In this document: in pieces, positions 9,038-18,043 of the stretch
Numbering within the stretch: position 1 is the first letter of the stretch
Layout: each line of letters opens with the position of its first letter
NCBI GenBank assembly: GCA_963204915.1
Contig: CAUJHS010000094.1
Span: 1 to 64,000, forward strand
Reading direction: 5' to 3'
DNA length: 64,000 nucleotides
Source: Planctomycetota bacterium
GTDB lineage: Bacteria; Planctomycetota; Planctomycetia; Pirellulales; Pirellulaceae
Notes under the pieces: generated by a model
Told to the model about the DNA's origin: nothing
Databases searched by the model: none
What the model saw: only the letters and a program-made list of their open reading frames with translations
Position numbers and translations under genes: made by a program

Positions 9038-9487
9038 CGATCCGCTTTTCCAAAGTCCCGGAAGATTCAACAGGCCGTCTCATTTCGTGCTTGCCGTGGG
9101 CCAGGCGCACACGCGCTTGCGAAACCGCATCGCCCCTCGGCGGTTGCGTCTTGCGGTCCAAGCGGCGGTGCAAAGGCTGTTTGCGTTTACGCACCGTGAC
9201 CAGGCAGCCGGAGCTCTGTGGTCATGCCGCGAACAAGTCTGGCTTGGCCGCTCGACATTCGTGTCGTGGGCCATGCACGAAGCGGCAATCGATCTTCCCT
9301 GGCTGGTGGCGAACTCCGCGGGAGCCCCGCACTCCGATAAAGAGTTGCAAACCGCCGTGCAAGACGAATTAATTTCCTTGTGGAAGGAACCGTTGGTTTC
9401 CCTCCCCAGCATGAGCACGCCGGGGTGGTTGCCGTTGCCGTAAACCGCCGCAAGCCGGGCTGATTTTATTTTTCCTAGGAGAGCTGC
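9038..9487. other. region without a confident gene
   Basis: A long plus-strand frame (8691-9443) covers this stretch but starts inside the RRM gene, runs through its terminator and reads antithetically to the small gene at 8879, so it is not credible as a whole. Its last third, and an opposing minus frame, have no recognisable motif. Possibly a decayed gene or a leader of the gene at 9488. Confidence 0.4.
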
Positions 9488-9808
9488 ATGTCGCGTGATC
9501 AAAAAATGTGGAAAGCATGGGCCGACGTCTTGCGTCAGGCGATGATGACCAGACTGGTTTGCGAGGTCACAAAGTCGGTCACGGAAATCTCGCACGAAAC
9601 GGGAACGGAGAAACCAGCCTCCAGCTTACAAAGCCAGAAGTTCTGGAACGCTTGCATCCGGGGCGAGGGAAGCTACGGAACGCTCTCCAAAGCGGGTTTT
9701 GACCTCAGCTTTGTGCCGAATGCGGCCGGTAAGGTGGATGCAGTCACTTTCCGGCTTAACGCCGGATGGCAAGCGATTCTGCAACGAGTTCTCGATCGTA
9801 ATAAGTAA
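9488..9808 (+). CDS. hypothetical protein, 106 residues
   Basis: A small cytoplasmic protein starting 'MSRDQKMWKAWADVLRQAMM', with a mixed helical N-terminal half and a C-terminal half that looks like a beta-hairpin plus helix ('VDAVTFRLNAGWQAILQRVL'). It has a good ribosome binding site (taggagag) six bases before the ATG and a strong terminator 13 bases after the stop, so expression is likely. No family was recognised. Confidence 0.6.
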   Translation: MSRDQKMWKAWADVLRQAMMTRLVCEVTKSVTEISHETGTEKPASSLQSQKFWNACIRGEGSYGTLSKAGFDLSFVPNAAGKVDAVTFRLNAGWQAILQRVLDRNK

Positions 9809-9812
9809 GGGA

Positions 9813-10202
9813 TCACAAAACAACGGCCCGTCTTCTTCTCAAGAAGACGGGCCGTTTGTTGTCGTGAAGCGACATTGCCGCAAGTGCGTAACGCTGTAGA
9901 ATCCACTGCACAAGAGCGGCCATTCGGTTGTCTGCCGTCGTCTTGTCCAGGATTTTTTCAGCCACGAGTTCGCCATCAGCGTGCATCACTCGAATCGTGA
10001 CGACCCGCTTCGATGACTTCAAGGCGATCCGAACTGATGCGAGATCGTTATCGTTGTGGTATACCGAGGCGCCATCGAAAACGAGATCGGTTAGCAAGCC
10101 TATTTCGAGCAAGGCCTTACTAACTTCCCGTACACTGTTGTTGCAGTTTTGGTTTGGCCGCCATGCACCTTCCAATAATGCCGCTGCTGCTTGGGCGGTC
10201 AT
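9813..10202 (-). CDS. hypothetical protein, about 129 residues
   Basis: A minus-strand frame starting 'MTAQAAAALLEGAWRPNQNC' with GGAG seven bases before the ATG at 10202. The frame stays open upstream to a TTG at 10286, but the ATG has the better binding site. The middle alternates strand-like and charged segments ('SKRVVTIRVMHADGELVAEK'), suggesting a small alpha/beta domain. The last ~15 residues are encoded by the terminator hairpin and are Arg-rich, so the C-terminus is probably not conserved. No family recognised. Confidence 0.5.
   Translation of the reverse strand: MTAQAAAALLEGAWRPNQNCNNSVREVSKALLEIGLLTDLVFDGASVYHNDNDLASVRIALKSSKRVVTIRVMHADGELVAEKILDKTTADNRMAALVQWILQRYALAAMSLHDNKRPVFLRRRRAVVL
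9822..9856. terminator. bidirectional intrinsic terminator
   Basis: Perfect 16-base-pair stem (arms 9822-9837 and 9841-9856) with a 3-base loop. It is flanked by T-rich sequence on the right and A-rich sequence on the left, so it can stop transcripts from both sides. It separates the plus-strand gene ending at 9808 from the minus-strand frame ending at 9813, whose last codons lie inside the hairpin. Confidence 0.88.
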
Positions 10203-10557
10203 GTAAAACTCCAAACGAAACTCCTCTTCCTTCTGGTGGTCATCGTGCAGGTGTTCGTCCACGCCCTTCTCCGCCTCCGGCGTCAATGCTATTTGGTAAT
10301 GCTATTCGCCTAGTAGGGCGGTGCGATCACACAGAAAACGGCGGGGCATGGCATCCGTGTGAAGGTAATTGCTCTGTTTGAGTTGAAACGCCCACGCCGT
10401 CGCATTCAAACGTTACCGCCAGCTTACCAAGCGCTTGCCCGCCCATTCGCCTCTTCAATCGGCGTGGCAATGCGGCGCTCCAGGAGTGGTTGCGATGGGC
10501 CGGGCCTCGGCTTTTCCGGTGTGCCATAGTCAGCGTGTGCATGCCCCACGGATCATG

Positions 10558-11532
10558 TCACTGGACGCGAGGAAACGGCACAAGACGATCTTGTTCAGCA
10601 TCCCAGAGCTTCAGTTTGAGACACTGAAGTATGTCGCGCGGGCTTAGAGCGGTGACGCCGGGCGTTTGCAGCTCGGGAATGCCCGCCATCGCTTCGGGTA
10701 GGCGATAGAACGGAATGCGAGAATTCAAATGATGCACATGATGGTAGCCAATGTTGCCGGTAAACCAGCACATGAAGCGGCCCATGGGAATATAGCTGGA
10801 TGAATGGAGGGCAGCGTCCGCGTAGCTCCAATCGGCGCCTTCGCGAAGCTTCACGGCTGGGTAGTTATGCTGGGCGTAAAAGAGATAAGCCCCAAGAGCT
10901 GAGCCCACCAACGCCGGCAACAGCAGCGAAAGCACTAGCGCGTCCCAGCGCCAAGCGGCCAGCGCCATGGCCAGCGCGGCATGTAAGAGTAATGTCACTC
11001 CGCCATCCCAGTGTTTTCGAGGATGCCGGAGGAACGGCCGCAGACACAGCGCGTAGAGGAAGATCGTAACGTACCCCAGCATGATCGTTGCCGGATGACG
11101 CGAGATGGCATATGCCAGGCGCTGCCGCGACGAAGCACGGTTGTAATTGCCCGTCGTCATAACTGGGTAGGAACCGAGACCAGCGCCGATGATCTTCGCA
11201 TTGTGCTTGTGATGGTGATTATGGCCATGGTTCCATAGGCTCGGAGGATTGAGAGCGAAAAATCCATACACGTGCATTGCCGCCGCAGCCAGCCGCGACC
11301 CACGTAAGATGGCCCCGTGCTGATAGTCATGGTAAATCACGAACAGACGCACATGGACCAAACCTGCGACGAAGCTCGCCGCCAGTCGCACCGGCCACGG
11401 CAGGTCGAGTAGCGTCAACGCGATCAGCGCCGCAAAGGCCATCAAGGTGGACAGGAAATGCCACCAACTGATCGCGCGTCGCTCGCTAGTGTACGCTTTG
11501 CTCGCCAATAGCAACTCTTTGGCGCTACGCAT
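10558..11532 (-). CDS. membrane fatty-acid desaturase
   Basis: A 324-residue membrane di-iron desaturase. The three histidine boxes are HDYQH (68-72), H-x-x-HH within 'HGHNHHHKH' (102-110) and HHVHH (264-268), with hydrophobic helices near 27-60, 150-165 and 185-215. Such enzymes introduce double bonds into acyl chains and keep membranes fluid. The ATG at 11532 lies inside the last codons of the upstream small basic gene (ATGCGTAG, 8-base overlap), so translation is probably coupled; the frame is open further upstream but that part overlaps the small gene. The substrate chain and bond position cannot be told from sequence. Confidence 0.92.
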   Translation of the reverse strand: MRSAKELLLASKAYTSERRAISWWHFLSTLMAFAALIALTLLDLPWPVRLAASFVAGLVHVRLFVIYHDYQHGAILRGSRLAAAAMHVYGFFALNPPSLWNHGHNHHHKHNAKIIGAGLGSYPVMTTGNYNRASSRQRLAYAISRHPATIMLGYVTIFLYALCLRPFLRHPRKHWDGGVTLLLHAALAMALAAWRWDALVLSLLLPALVGSALGAYLFYAQHNYPAVKLREGADWSYADAALHSSSYIPMGRFMCWFTGNIGYHHVHHLNSRIPFYRLPEAMAGIPELQTPGVTALSPRDILQCLKLKLWDAEQDRLVPFPRVQ

Positions 11533-11686
11533 TGGACTTCTCGACTGGCGGCTCGCCGGGCGCCGGCCCAACAGCACGTTGCGGCGGCGATTTCTCCTGT
11601 TGTTGCCGCGTCCGCCTGGCTTCCGCCTTGCGTTTTTTTTCCAGTTCGCGCTGATGCTTCGCGAACGTGCTGCGATCTCGGGTCAT
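11525..11686 (-). CDS. small basic coiled-coil protein, copy 2
   Basis: A 53-residue frame with GAGGAG nine bases before the ATG. It starts 'MTRDRSTFAKHQRELEKKRK', continues 'AEARRTRQQQEKS' and ends in a Pro-rich tail. The first 30 residues match the product of 8879-9037 position by position. It overlaps the desaturase start by eight bases and should be cotranslated with it. Function unknown; a nucleic-acid or ribosome-associated role fits the charge, and the two genomic neighbours (RRM protein, desaturase) both suggest cold or membrane stress. Confidence 0.75.
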   Translation of the reverse strand: MTRDRSTFAKHQRELEKKRKAEARRTRQQQEKSPPQRAVGPAPGEPPVEKSNA

Positions 11687-12048
11687 CCGCGACTCCTCTC
11701 TCCAAACTTGTTCCGCGGATGACTATAAGAACTGTTTGCTTTCCTGTAAATGTTGATGCGAACGTCCTTGAGTCGTTCCTGGCGCGACGGCGAGTTCCGT
11801 GAATTCGCGCGCCTCGATTGGCCGAATCCGACCTCACCACCTTCGGGTAACAGAATGGCACAAAAGGTCGTGATCCTGCCGTTGGGGTGCGGATGAAATC
11901 CTGTGGCGCGAGGGTAGGTGATTTAGAAAAAAAGGCGTCAGTGAACACGTTGGCGCGTGTTGCTTTCACTGACGCCTCACTCGTGTAATGTCGCTGAATT
12001 GAGGGAACTTATTTTTCGGGCTGGCGTCTGATCCTTCGACACCGGAGG
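11687..12048. other. intergenic region with promoter of the minus-strand operon
   Basis: No gene recognised. It should contain the promoter of the small-protein/desaturase operon and, at its right, a minus-strand terminator-like hairpin (11927-11976) and the left edge of an IS630 remnant. Confidence 0.45.
11927..11976 (-). terminator. orphan intrinsic terminator on the minus strand
   Basis: On the minus strand a 12-base-pair stem (arms 11934-11945 and 11965-11976, with a smaller hairpin inside the loop) is followed directly by seven T (A7 at 11927-11933 on the plus strand). No minus-strand gene lies upstream of it now: the next DNA is an IS630 remnant on the plus strand. It probably belonged to a gene since displaced. 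Confidence 0.6.
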
Positions 12049-12563
12049 ATGAACGCCATGCGAGTTGCGAAAGCTTTCACGTTGACGGAACCAGAGCGAG
12101 TCACGTTGTCCCAGTGGGCGCGCCGCCGGAGTACGCCGGCGCGGCTGTTATTGCGCGCACAGATCGTTCTGGCGGCGGCCGAAGGGCGTGAGAACCAGGA
12201 GATCGCGACGCAACTTGGTTGCACACGTCGGACCGTCGGCACGTGTCGGAATCGCTTCGCCACAGAACGACTGGCGGGTCTAGAACAGGATGCCCCGCGC
12301 GGCGGTCGGACGCCTTCGGTTCGCGGGGCGAAGGAAGTCGAAATCATCCGCAAGACGAGGCAGGAAACTCCGCCCCAGGCAACGCAGTGGTCGACGCGCA
12401 GTATGGCGGCCGCGTTGGGTGTGAACTAGAACAGGCGATCCGCGACTACATCCGTCATCACAAGGCAAATCCCACAACGTTCGTCTGGACCAAGAAGGCG
12501 CACGACATCCTGGAAAAAGTCGCCCGCGCCCGAAAGACGCTCAATGAGCTCCCATCAGACTGA
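12049..12563 (+). pseudogene. IS630-family transposase, internally deleted
   Basis: The first ~120 codons encode an intact IS630 N-terminus: a helix-turn-helix around '[20 protein letters not shown]' and the linker '[19 protein letters not shown]', ending at a TAG at 12427. Another frame directly after it reads '[20 protein letters not shown]' and 'VWTKKAHDILEKV', the C-terminal end of the same family. Everything between, including the DDE catalytic core, is missing. It cannot transpose by itself; whether the ends are still mobilisable is unknown. Terminal repeats were not identified with confidence. Confidence 0.8.
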
Positions 12564-13095
12564 GACACTACACTAGCTGCGCCGACTCGATGCGCGGGCG
12601 TGGTGAACTTGGCGAGTGAGCGAAACTCGGCACGCTCTCTTGCGGTCAGCGCCCACTCCTTTCCCGGTTCTGTGCTCGGACTTTCGCAGCCCTTTTTGAG
12701 GTTGTGGCTTGAAACTGAGGGGCCATTTAAGGCACTGGCCCGGTCTAGCGATTATTGCTAGAGTCGACGGGCCTTCGGAGGCGCCTTTACCTAACGCCCT
12801 TGGCCGGACTTGGGTTTCACGCCCGGCGAGTACCGAAATCGAAGATACTCGCTTTGGCCTTGCAGGGAGGAAACGCCGGAGCCGTTTGCGCATGTGCGTG
12901 TTGTTCTACACGTCCGATCGTTTACGATGTATTCGCCGCCATGGTGGACTGTCGCGCCTCCTCTACACACGCAGCCAACCATGTTGGTGGTCGGACATGA
13001 AAACTGCTACTCCTGTTGAACCAGCCATTCGAACGAGGTTGAGAAACGTGCAGCCATCCTTTCGCCAGTCCTCGATACCCGCTGGGCGAACACGC
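12564..13095. other. upstream region of the cytochrome/DUF1549 operon
   Basis: The frame of the following gene is open through most of this stretch (from 12709) but the predicted residues are low in hydrophobic order and precede a clear signal peptide, so they are treated as untranslated. No other gene or regulatory motif was recognised. Confidence 0.45.
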
Positions 13096-15465
13096 ATGAA
13101 GTTCCCATCCGCCGTCTTGTGCTTGTCGTTGCGCTTGATGTTGCTGGCGATCTGCCTTGGATGGTTGGCCGACAGTGCCGTCGCGCAGTCCCTGGAGGGA
13201 ACTACGGATACGAGTGATCCAGGCACGAAGACGCAAGCTTCACCGTCGGGGCCGGTTGAATTTGTTCGCGACATTCAGCCGATCTTTCGCGCCCATTGTT
13301 ACGAGTGCCATGCGGGCGCGTCGGAAGAAGGCGGCCTGAACCTGGGCATCAAGGCGAAAGCTTTCCGAGGAGGAGATAGTAAAGAGGCGATTGTCGCCGG
13401 CAAGAGCGCCGAGAGCCTACTCATTCAATTGGTATCCGGATCGGACGAGTCTCGATCGATGCCGCCGGACGGAAGGACGCCGCTCACCGCAAAGCAGATC
13501 GGTCTGCTACGTGCCTGGATCGATCAAGGTGCGGTGTGGCCCGATAGTACGGACGTCCTTGATCCGAAACTCGATCGAGCAAAAACGCACTGGGCCTTTC
13601 AACGACTCCAACCGGCGCCAGCGCCGCCGCGGCATGCGGATGACGTCTGGTCGAAGGGCCCGATCGATCTGTTTGTACAAAAACGTCTGCGCGATGTGGG
13701 CCTCCAGCCTTCGCAACCCGCCGATGCACGGAGCCTGGCGCGACGTCTGTACTTTGATTTGATCGGGCTTCCACCTACTCCAGAGCAAACGCGCCGCTTC
13801 ATCACGGCTCATGCAAAAGATTCCGACTCCGCAATCCGTGACCTTGTCGATCAACTGCTCGGTTCGCCGCGCTATGGCGAGCGCTGGGGGCGGCATTGGT
13901 TGGATGTGGCTCGATACGCCGACAGCGACGGACAGGAAGCCGATCAGGACCGTCCGCACGCGTACGTCTATCGGGATTTCGTGATTCAAGCCTTCAATGA
14001 CAACATGCCCTACGACCAGTTCGTACGTTGGCAAATTGCTGGTGACGAATTTGAGCCCAAGAACGACGCCGCGGTGTCAGCCACCGGCTTCTTGACCGCC
14101 GGGACCAGCTTCAAGTTGCCCGAAACATTCCTCGAAAGCGAACGTCTGCTGAATCGATACAACGAGTTGGACGACGTGGTTTCGACGCTGGGTTCTGGAT
14201 TATTAGGAATCACGGTCGCCTGTGCGCGCTGTCACGACCACAAATACGACGCGTTCTCGGCGAAAGAGTATTATCAATTGCTGGGCGTCTTTCACAGCGG
14301 CGACCGCGTCTCAGCGAAACTGCCGAGTGGCAAAGAGGGCTTCTTCTTCCGAGACTTTGACAAGAATCGCCGCACCACGTGGCTGTTTCGGCGCAGCGAT
14401 TTCTACGATCGAGAAATCGAAGTCGACATCGGATTTCCCGCGATGCTGTCATCCGGCGCCGACGCCGCGGACTACTGGCGACAAGCCAGAGCCGCTTATG
14501 GTGAGATGGGAGAAGCCAGCAGCACCCTCCAGCGTCGCGCGCTGGCCGATTGGATCACGGACACCCAGCGTGGCGGGGGCGCCCTGCTGGCTCGAGTCTT
14601 TGTCAACCGAGTTTGGCATCATCACTTCGGCCGAGGGATCGTACGCACGACCAGCGACTTTGGCGTTCGTGGCGACGAGCCCTCGCATCCTCAACTACTC
14701 GAATACCTTGCTCATGAGTTTGTGCAGAGCGGATGGGATATCAAGTTGCTGCATCGAGAGATTTTAACCAGCGCGGTTTGGCGGCAGGCCAGCACGCGAG
14801 GTGCGATGGACCAGCGCGGGCCGAAACTTGATCCTGCCAACAATTTGCTTTGGCGGATGGCTCCCCAGCGTCTTCAGGCCGAAGTGATTCGCGACTCGAT
14901 GTTGGCCGTTAGCGGAACACTGAACCTGCAAGCCGGTGGTCCAGGTTTCAAGCCGTACATTGCTCCCGAGGCCAATCTCGCTCGGAACATACAAGGCGAA
15001 GGTTATCCCAAAAACGCCAAAGACGACGCCGCCACTCGGCGGCGCAGCGTCTATATGTTTCACAAGCGTCTTATTCCCTATCCCATGTTCCAGGCGTTTG
15101 ATCGCCCGGACTTAATGACCAGTTGTGACCGCAGGCAAAACACCACCGTAGCGCCGCAAGCCATGGTGCTGCTGAACGATCGCTTTGTTCGCGCGGTTGC
15201 GCGCGATTTCGCCAACTTACTGACTAAGAATGAGGCTGGCCAGTCGATTCCGCCCAAGAAAGCGTTGCCGTCCAGCATTGAGGCCGCCTTCGAAGCTTCG
15301 TTTGCTCGTTTACCGACGCAGAGAGAACTAGAGGCCTCAATTCAGTTTATTGAATCGCAAACTAAAGCACGCACCGAGCGAGCGGAACCTGAGCCACGTG
15401 TCGAAGCGCTGGCCGACTTTTGTCAGGCGTTGTTCGGATCCAACGAGTTCATTTACGTCGATTGA
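13096..15465 (+). CDS. planctomycete cytochrome c / DUF1549 / DUF1553 protein
   Basis: A 789-residue exported protein. A signal peptide occupies residues 1-30. A planctomycete cytochrome c domain (PSCyt1) follows with the heme motif CYECH at 68-72, then DUF1549 (about 190-400), which includes a second CARCH motif at 376-380, and DUF1553 (about 480-760) with 'RVFVNRVWHHHFGRGI'. This order is the standard architecture of these proteins, which are highly multiplied in planctomycetes and of unsettled biochemical role, probably periplasmic redox-linked. The ATG at 13096 is chosen because it starts the signal peptide; 12997 is an alternative. The DUF1501 partner gene starts 10 bases after the stop. 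Confidence 0.92.
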   Translation: MKFPSAVLCLSLRLMLLAICLGWLADSAVAQSLEGTTDTSDPGTKTQASPSGPVEFVRDIQPIFRAHCYECHAGASEEGGLNLGIKAKAFRGGDSKEAIVAGKSAESLLIQLVSGSDESRSMPPDGRTPLTAKQIGLLRAWIDQGAVWPDSTDVLDPKLDRAKTHWAFQRLQPAPAPPRHADDVWSKGPIDLFVQKRLRDVGLQPSQPADARSLARRLYFDLIGLPPTPEQTRRFITAHAKDSDSAIRDLVDQLLGSPRYGERWGRHWLDVARYADSDGQEADQDRPHAYVYRDFVIQAFNDNMPYDQFVRWQIAGDEFEPKNDAAVSATGFLTAGTSFKLPETFLESERLLNRYNELDDVVSTLGSGLLGITVACARCHDHKYDAFSAKEYYQLLGVFHSGDRVSAKLPSGKEGFFFRDFDKNRRTTWLFRRSDFYDREIEVDIGFPAMLSSGADAADYWRQARAAYGEMGEASSTLQRRALADWITDTQRGGGALLARVFVNRVWHHHFGRGIVRTTSDFGVRGDEPSHPQLLEYLAHEFVQSGWDIKLLHREILTSAVWRQASTRGAMDQRGPKLDPANNLLWRMAPQRLQAEVIRDSMLAVSGTLNLQAGGPGFKPYIAPEANLARNIQGEGYPKNAKDDAATRRRSVYMFHKRLIPYPMFQAFDRPDLMTSCDRRQNTTVAPQAMVLLNDRFVRAVARDFANLLTKNEAGQSIPPKKALPSSIEAAFEASFARLPTQRELEASIQFIESQTKARTERAEPEPRVEALADFCQALFGSNEFIYVD

Positions 15466-15475
15466 AGGTGTTGAC

Positions 15476-16918
15476 ATGACGAAGAATGCGTCGCTGTTTC
15501 CCTTTGGTCGAATGGCGAACTTGTGGAGTCGCCGCGAGTGGCTGCGCCGAGCGGGCGCGGGGGCTGGCATGCTTGGTTTGGCCAGTCTACTCGCAGAGCA
15601 AGGCGGCCTGCTGGCAGCGCCACCAACACAGAGCGAATCATCGCCGATAAGCTCCTTAGCTCCTCGCCCAGGCCACTATGCCGCGAAAGCCAAGGCGGTC
15701 ATTTGGCTGTTCATGGAAGGTGCTCCCAGTGCAGTCGACATCTTCGACCGCAAGCCTGTGCTCGACAAACGAGACGGCGGCACTACAGACATCCAAGCCT
15801 TTTTCGGCAACCCCGGGCCGTTGATGAAGTCGCCGTTTGCCTTCAAGCAATACGGAGAATGTGGGCAATGGGTCTGCGAAAAGTACACCCACGTCGCCCA
15901 GCACGTCGACAAAATGGCCTTCATCAAATCATGCTACAGCGAGTCGAATGACCACGTACCGGCGATTTACCAGATCAATAGCGGTCTGCCTCGTCCAGGC
16001 TTTCCAACGGCCGGAGCGTGGGTGACCTATGGATTGGGTAGCGAAAATCAAAGCTTGCCGGGCTACGTCGTGATGGGCAACACCCAAGGCGCAAAAGGCG
16101 GTCCGCACAATTGGGGTGCTGGTTTTCTACCTTCCACCTTTCAGGGAACACTGTTCCGCTCCCAAGGTAGCCCCGTATTGAATCTCAATCGGCAACCAAA
16201 CATTTCCGAACAGGATCAACGTGCACAGCTCGACTTCATGGCGAAGTTGAACGATGAACACATGCGTCGCCATGCGGTTGACGCGGAGTTTACAAACCGG
16301 ATGCAATCCTTTGAGTTAGCGTTTCGCATGCAGAAAGAGGCCACCGAGGTCGTGGACCTATCTCGAGAGACAGAGGCGACGCACAAACTGTACGGGATCG
16401 ACAACCCCGCTTCAAAATCGTTTGGCTCCAAGTGCTTAATGGCAAGGAGGCTCGTCGAGAGCGGCGTGCGGTTTGTGCAGGTTTACAGCGACGGAGAGTG
16501 GGACGCTCATGACAATCTTAAGGAGAATCACACGCACCACTGTGCCGCCACGGATGTCCCGGTGGCCGGCCTGCTGACCGATTTGGAGGCGCGCGGGCTG
16601 CTCGACTCCACGCTGGTGATCTGGGGTGGCGAGTTTGGCCGCATGCCGATTTCTCAAAACGGAAAGGGCCGCGATCACAACCCGAAAGGATTCCTGCAGT
16701 GGATGGCTGGCGCAGGCATCAAGGGAGGCGTCAGTTACGGCCAGACCGATGAAATCGGCTACGAGGCCGTCGAGAACCGTGTGAGCGTGCATGATCTTCA
16801 CGCCACCATTCTGCACCTGCTGGGCCTCGATCACAAGCGACTCACGTACTTCCACAACGGCCGCAGTTACCGTCTTACCGATGTTGCCGGCGAAGTGATC
16901 AAAACGATTCTTGCTTGA
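15476..16918 (+). CDS. DUF1501 protein with Tat-type signal
   Basis: A 480-residue protein of the DUF1501 family, an alkaline-phosphatase/sulfatase-like fold. The N-terminus has a twin-arginine segment 'SRREWLRRAGAGAGMLGLAS', indicating Tat export. Family landmarks include 'AVIWLFMEGAPSAVDIFDRK', the region 'GVRFVQVYSDGEWDAHDN' and 'STLVIWGGEFGRMPISQNGK'. DUF1501 genes nearly always follow DUF1549/DUF1553 genes in planctomycetes, as here with a 10-base gap and AAGG before the ATG. The pair probably acts together outside the cytoplasm; the substrate is unknown. Confidence 0.93.
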   Translation: MTKNASLFPFGRMANLWSRREWLRRAGAGAGMLGLASLLAEQGGLLAAPPTQSESSPISSLAPRPGHYAAKAKAVIWLFMEGAPSAVDIFDRKPVLDKRDGGTTDIQAFFGNPGPLMKSPFAFKQYGECGQWVCEKYTHVAQHVDKMAFIKSCYSESNDHVPAIYQINSGLPRPGFPTAGAWVTYGLGSENQSLPGYVVMGNTQGAKGGPHNWGAGFLPSTFQGTLFRSQGSPVLNLNRQPNISEQDQRAQLDFMAKLNDEHMRRHAVDAEFTNRMQSFELAFRMQKEATEVVDLSRETEATHKLYGIDNPASKSFGSKCLMARRLVESGVRFVQVYSDGEWDAHDNLKENHTHHCAATDVPVAGLLTDLEARGLLDSTLVIWGGEFGRMPISQNGKGRDHNPKGFLQWMAGAGIKGGVSYGQTDEIGYEAVENRVSVHDLHATILHLLGLDHKRLTYFHNGRSYRLTDVAGEVIKTILA

Positions 16919-16920
16919 CA

Positions 16921-16981
16921 CCCGAGAGCACCAATGTGGATGAAAGCGATGCGTTGTAGCGGGAGCAACGGTGCTTTCGGG
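16921..16981. terminator. possible hairpin after the DUF1501 gene
   Basis: Two 12-base arms, 16921-16932 and 16970-16981, pair with one G-T wobble around a 37-base loop, starting two bases after the DUF1501 stop. No T run follows, so its role as a terminator is uncertain. Confidence 0.3.
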
Positions 16982-17053
16982 CTCTCCGGCCAAGCAGGCT
17001 AGACAAGCAACGCGCCGTAAACCCGCCGCTGTTGGCAGAAAGGTTTGGTTCGT

Positions 17054-17602
17054 TTGAAGACTCAGTACTACACAGCGTCAAGTCTGGATGGTTTTATTGC
17101 AGCGCCGCAGAACTCGCTGGATTGGCTGATGCAGTTTGGCGATATGGATGACAGCACCTATCCGGCGTTCATTAAGGAAGTCGGGGCGCTCGCGATGGGA
17201 TCGCAGACCTACGAATGGGTGCGCCGTCATTTGCTGACTGATGGCAAATCGGAGCCGTGGCCGTACGAGCAGCCCACCTGGGTGTTCACATCGCGCACCT
17301 TGCCTGCGATTGCGGGCGCCGATCTTCGCTTCGTGCGTGGCGATGTGCGGCCAACGCACGCAGAGATGGTTAAAGCCGCCGGAGGAAAGAACGTGTGGAT
17401 CGTCGGCGGTGGAGAACTGGTCGGCCAGTTCTACGATCAGGGATTGCTCGACGAATTGATCGTGCAAGTCGCTCCGGTCATCCTTGGCAGCGGCGCGCCG
17501 CTGCTGCCGCGATCGATCTGGAATCCGCCGCTGAAGTTAATCTCCACAACCACATTCGGCAAAGCGTTCGTGGAGCTTCGCTATGAGGCGCCACGTCAGT
17601 AG
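17054..17602 (+). CDS. RibD C-terminal/dihydrofolate-reductase-like protein
   Basis: A 182-residue protein with the DHFR/RibD-C fold: it begins 'MKTQYYTASSLDGFIAAPQN', then 'LAMGSQTYEWV', 'TWVFTSRTLP', the nucleotide-binding 'KNVWIVGGGELVGQFYDQGL' and 'ELIVQVAPVILGSGAPLL'. Members of this group are NADPH-dependent reductases of unknown substrate, distinct from true folate enzymes. The start is a TTG at 17054, where homology begins and AAAGG lies ten bases upstream; a TTG at 17045 is possible. It stands alone between a DUF1501 gene and an IS256 remnant. Confidence 0.88.
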   Translation: MKTQYYTASSLDGFIAAPQNSLDWLMQFGDMDDSTYPAFIKEVGALAMGSQTYEWVRRHLLTDGKSEPWPYEQPTWVFTSRTLPAIAGADLRFVRGDVRPTHAEMVKAAGGKNVWIVGGGELVGQFYDQGLLDELIVQVAPVILGSGAPLLPRSIWNPPLKLISTTTFGKAFVELRYEAPRQ

Positions 17603-17714
17603 TTTAGTCATGTTTCGCGCCGCGAAAGCTGACACTCATTTATCACAGTGTCAGGTTGCGGGCAAAACGGTTCTCCCGCACTCTTGATACTGCTGACGAA
17701 TTGACCATGCCCTT

Positions 17715-17886
17715 CGGGATTGGTAACCGTAAGCAGTACCCTAACCGCGACTCGGCGCTGAAGCTGAGCTACCTGGCGATTTATGAAGCGTCCAAGAAGT
17801 GGACGATGCCTATACCGAAGTGGAAAGAAGCGCTCAATCACTTCGCCATCCTGTTTGCCGACCGCATGCCCAAAAACCTCAACTAA
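17715..17886 (+). pseudogene. IS256-family transposase C-terminal fragment
   Basis: The frame reads 'RDSALKLSYLAIYEASKKWT' and 'PKWKEALNHFAILFADRMP', which is the end of IS256/mutator-type transposases. Only about 55 codons survive, with no catalytic residues upstream. Confidence 0.75.
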
Positions 17887-17990
17887 CTCAGCCGCAAAAC
17901 CGACTGACACAAAATCCCGCACAAGCCTTGGCAGAGGACGAGCCATCCCGCCACGTTGGCCGCTAAAAAACGATTTTTTTGGGCCCCAAA

Positions 17991-18009
17991 GGGAACGGAA
18001 CCCGTTCCC
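17991..18009 (-). terminator. terminator-like hairpin after the surface-protein gene
   Basis: An 8-base-pair stem (17991-17998 with 18002-18009, loop aac) lies 35 bases beyond the stop of the minus-strand surface-protein gene. On that strand it is followed by TTT and, further on, by two longer T-rich runs. Confidence 0.5.
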
Positions 18010-18043
18010 TTCTGTGGCAAATGACATCGAACGAAGACGGCCC

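Noticed and set aside
8691-9443. 250-codon plus-strand frame
   Set aside because: It starts inside the RRM gene, passes through that gene's terminator and overlaps the well-supported 52-codon gene at 8879 in another frame.
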